A stretch of DNA of 58,327 bases from Marisimplicoccus sp964437815. GTDB lineage: Bacteria; Bacteroidota; Bacteroidia; Flavobacteriales; Flavobacteriaceae. Of this stretch, positions 56,979 through 58,327 are shown one piece after another; position 1 is the stretch's first letter; each line of letters starts with the position of its first letter. Under the pieces are notes generated by a model that saw only the letters and a program-made list of their open reading frames with translations, made no database searches and was not told the origin of the DNA. The position numbers and the translations under genes are program-made. The stretch spans positions 1 to 58,327 of the forward strand of contig CAYTIE010000005.1 in the NCBI GenBank assembly GCA_964437815.1, read 5' to 3'.

Positions 56979-57494
56979 TTATAAATATATTTTTTTTATT
57001 ATTTTATTTGCTGATTCTTTTACAGTTTCTTTAGCGGTATTCACAACAATTTTTTTATAATTAGTTCTTTCATAATTAATAGTTGAATTGAAACCTATTA
57101 AGTCATTAATGATGTTTCTTTTAGCTTTTTCATATAAATTTTTAGTGTCTCTGTTTATTAATTCCTTTAAATTACATTTTGTATAAACTTCATAATAATT
57201 TTTTTTAAATTTTTTACATGCAAATGTTCTTGTTTTTTTTAGTGGAGAAATTACCGATACAAAAATAAAATCATACTTTTCTTTGATCTTATCAATATAA
57301 TTTATAACAGATAAATTATTTTTAATAATTGAACTTTTGTTAAACTTGGCAGTTTTATTTTTTTTTCTAAATAAATCACCATCTATTTTTTTTACTCTAA
57401 ATTTCTTATTTTTTAATTTTTTTGATACATAATTTGAGAGAGTTGACTTTCCTGAACCCGATAGGCCTGTGAACCATATTATTTTACTTTCCAT
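56979..57494 (-). CDS. cysC: Adenylylsulfate (APS) kinase-like protein
   Basis: A 171-residue P-loop kinase similar to CysC, which makes PAPS from APS. The P-loop GLSGSGKST is at 10-18, DGD at 38-40, and the later SPLKKTRTFA and EKAKRNIINDLIGF match the family. Some conserved positions differ: DLFRKK follows DGD where APS kinases have a NIRHG-type stretch, and NSTINYE replaces the usual TGIDxxYE. Substrate identity is therefore open. It starts a minus operon with NTase, pyruvate-kinase-like and sulfotransferase-like genes, 48 nt from the divergent TauE gene. Confidence 0.8.
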   Translation of the reverse strand: MESKIIWFTGLSGSGKSTLSNYVSKKLKNKKFRVKKIDGDLFRKKNKTAKFNKSSIIKNNLSVINYIDKIKEKYDFIFVSVISPLKKTRTFACKKFKKNYYEVYTKCNLKELINRDTKNLYEKAKRNIINDLIGFNSTINYERTNYKKIVVNTAKETVKESANKIIKKIYL

Positions 57495-57541
57495 AATAAA
57501 TTGATATCTATATATATTTAATATTATTTGACCAATACTTT

Positions 57542-58273
57542 ATGCTCGAAAATTATCTAATTTTAGGTTATTTCTGTACTATCATTATCTTTCAATCAAT
57601 TATAGGTGTTGGTGTGCTAGTTCTTGGAACGCCATTTTTACTTATTCTAAAATTTAATATTGTAGAAATATTCTTTATTCTTTTACCAATATCAATTATC
57701 ACCAGCTTATTAAACTTATTGATAATAAATTTTTCAAATAAGTCTTTAGACAAAAGTACATACAAAGAATTAAAAAAATTTTTTATTATATGTATTCCAT
57801 CTATATTTGCTGGATTAATAATTTTAAAATTATTTAATAACTATTTAAATTTTAAATTATTAGTTGCTTTCGTTATATTTTTTTCAATAGCTTTGGTAAT
57901 ATTAAAAGACAAAATTAAGTTTAGAATAAATTTTTTTAGAATATCTATTCTATCTATTGTTGGAATAATTCATGGGTTGACTAACTCAGGCGGCACACTA
58001 ATGTCCTTGGCGCTATCAGCTAATAATAAAAAAAATTATGCTAGATTAAATACTTCATTTTTTTATTTTGTACTTGCAATGTTTCAATATTTTTTAACAA
58101 CAATAATTTTTTACGATAAGTTTGTATTTCCAAGCAATTACAAACTAGTTATAGCTTTAATTATTGGAGTAATATTGGGAAATCTTATTAATCATTATCT
58201 CGAAAGCAAAACTTACAAAATAATGGTCAATTCATTGGCTATTATTTCAGCCTTAATATTAATATCTGTTTAA
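57542..58273 (+). CDS. TauE/SafE family permease (sulfite/anion exporter type)
   Basis: A 243-residue membrane protein with about eight helices. The N-terminal GVGVLVLGTP and the second repeat VGIIHGLTNSGGTL are the two half-repeats of the TauE/SafE family, known from sulfite, sulfoacetate and other anion transport. It is divergent from the APS-kinase-like gene and ends about 20 nt before the 23S rRNA 3' end on the opposite strand. Sulfur handling would fit its neighbour, but the substrate is not known. Confidence 0.85.
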   Translation: MLENYLILGYFCTIIIFQSIIGVGVLVLGTPFLLILKFNIVEIFFILLPISIITSLLNLLIINFSNKSLDKSTYKELKKFFIICIPSIFAGLIILKLFNNYLNFKLLVAFVIFFSIALVILKDKIKFRINFFRISILSIVGIIHGLTNSGGTLMSLALSANNKKNYARLNTSFFYFVLAMFQYFLTTIIFYDKFVFPSNYKLVIALIIGVILGNLINHYLESKTYKIMVNSLAIISALILISV

Positions 58274-58295
58274 TATAAAAATTTTTTTCAGTGCA

Positions 58296-58327
58296 TAAAT
58301 CAAGCCAATTGAGCTATTAGTACTGGT
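58296..58327 (-). rRNA. rrl: 23S ribosomal RNA, 3' end (partial)
   Basis: Read on the minus strand this begins ACCAGTACTAATAGCTCA and continues ATTGGCTTGATT, the conserved 3' end of alphaproteobacterial 23S rRNA (family form ACCGGTACTAATCGCTCGATTGGCTTGAT). The gene continues beyond the window. The 3' boundary is approximate. It lies just after the TauE/SafE stop on the other strand. Confidence 0.85.

Noticed and set aside
1..58295. 5S rRNA, tRNA, CRISPR arrays, transposases, integrases
   Set aside because: Looked for and not seen; no repeat-spacer pattern, no conserved 5S or tRNA stretches, no transposase motifs among the proteins.

Overview
The window is very AT-rich, densely packed and made almost entirely of cell-surface polysaccharide genes. 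Its right edge holds the 3' end of a 23S rRNA gene on the minus strand (about 58296-58327). No 5S rRNA, tRNA, transposase or integrase was seen. In SAR11 (Pelagibacterales) the large hypervariable region of surface-carbohydrate genes lies between the 23S and 5S rRNA genes. The base composition, tight packing and rRNA position all fit a SAR11-type alphaproteobacterium. That placement is an inference from composition and layout, not from a marker-gene tree.

Layout, left to right. 4-6038 (minus): GDP-fucose synthesis (gmd, fcl), an SDR, a GT2, an FkbM methyltransferase and a large membrane protein. 6106-13855 (plus): GT-C-like protein, DPM1-like GT2, O-antigen polymerase/ligase, then a carbamoylation set (DUF5989, SxtJ-like, carbamoyltransferase), a methyltransferase and an SGNH hydrolase. 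13863-31738 (mostly minus): CDP-paratose-epimerase-like and RmlD-like reductases, three radical SAM enzymes (one with a B12-binding-type domain), a WecA-like sugar-phosphate transferase, a fucosyltransferase-like protein, many GT2/GT4 glycosyltransferases, an FAD oxidoreductase and another GT-C-like protein. 31854-38758 (plus): asparagine-synthase-type amidotransferase, an alpha/beta hydrolase, a GT4, then a cobalamin riboswitch with a BtuB-like TonB receptor and a DUF6580 membrane protein. 38747-49480 (mostly minus): ulosonic-acid genes (KdsB-like, short NeuB-like, HAD, a NeuA/2-hydroxyacid-dehydrogenase fusion), a UDP-HexNAc dehydrogenase and a uronate-epimerase-like gene. 49543-57494 (mostly minus): two gene remnants, a TylF methyltransferase on the plus strand, an LIC12162-family protein, an ABC exporter, a sulfotransferase-like protein, a pyruvate-kinase-like protein, a small nucleotidyltransferase and an APS-kinase-like protein. 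A TauE/SafE permease (plus) and the 23S end close the window.

Read together, the genes make, decorate (fucose, acidic sugars, amide, carbamoyl, methyl and possibly sulfate groups) and polymerise a surface glycan. The frequent strand switches, single-gene inversions and two truncated remnants (49543-49701 and 54097-54384) indicate a mosaic built by repeated recombination. The most unusual parts are the B12-riboswitch receptor unit, the kinase/nucleotidyltransferase/pyruvate-kinase-like/sulfotransferase-like cassette beside the rRNA, and the NeuA-dehydrogenase fusion.
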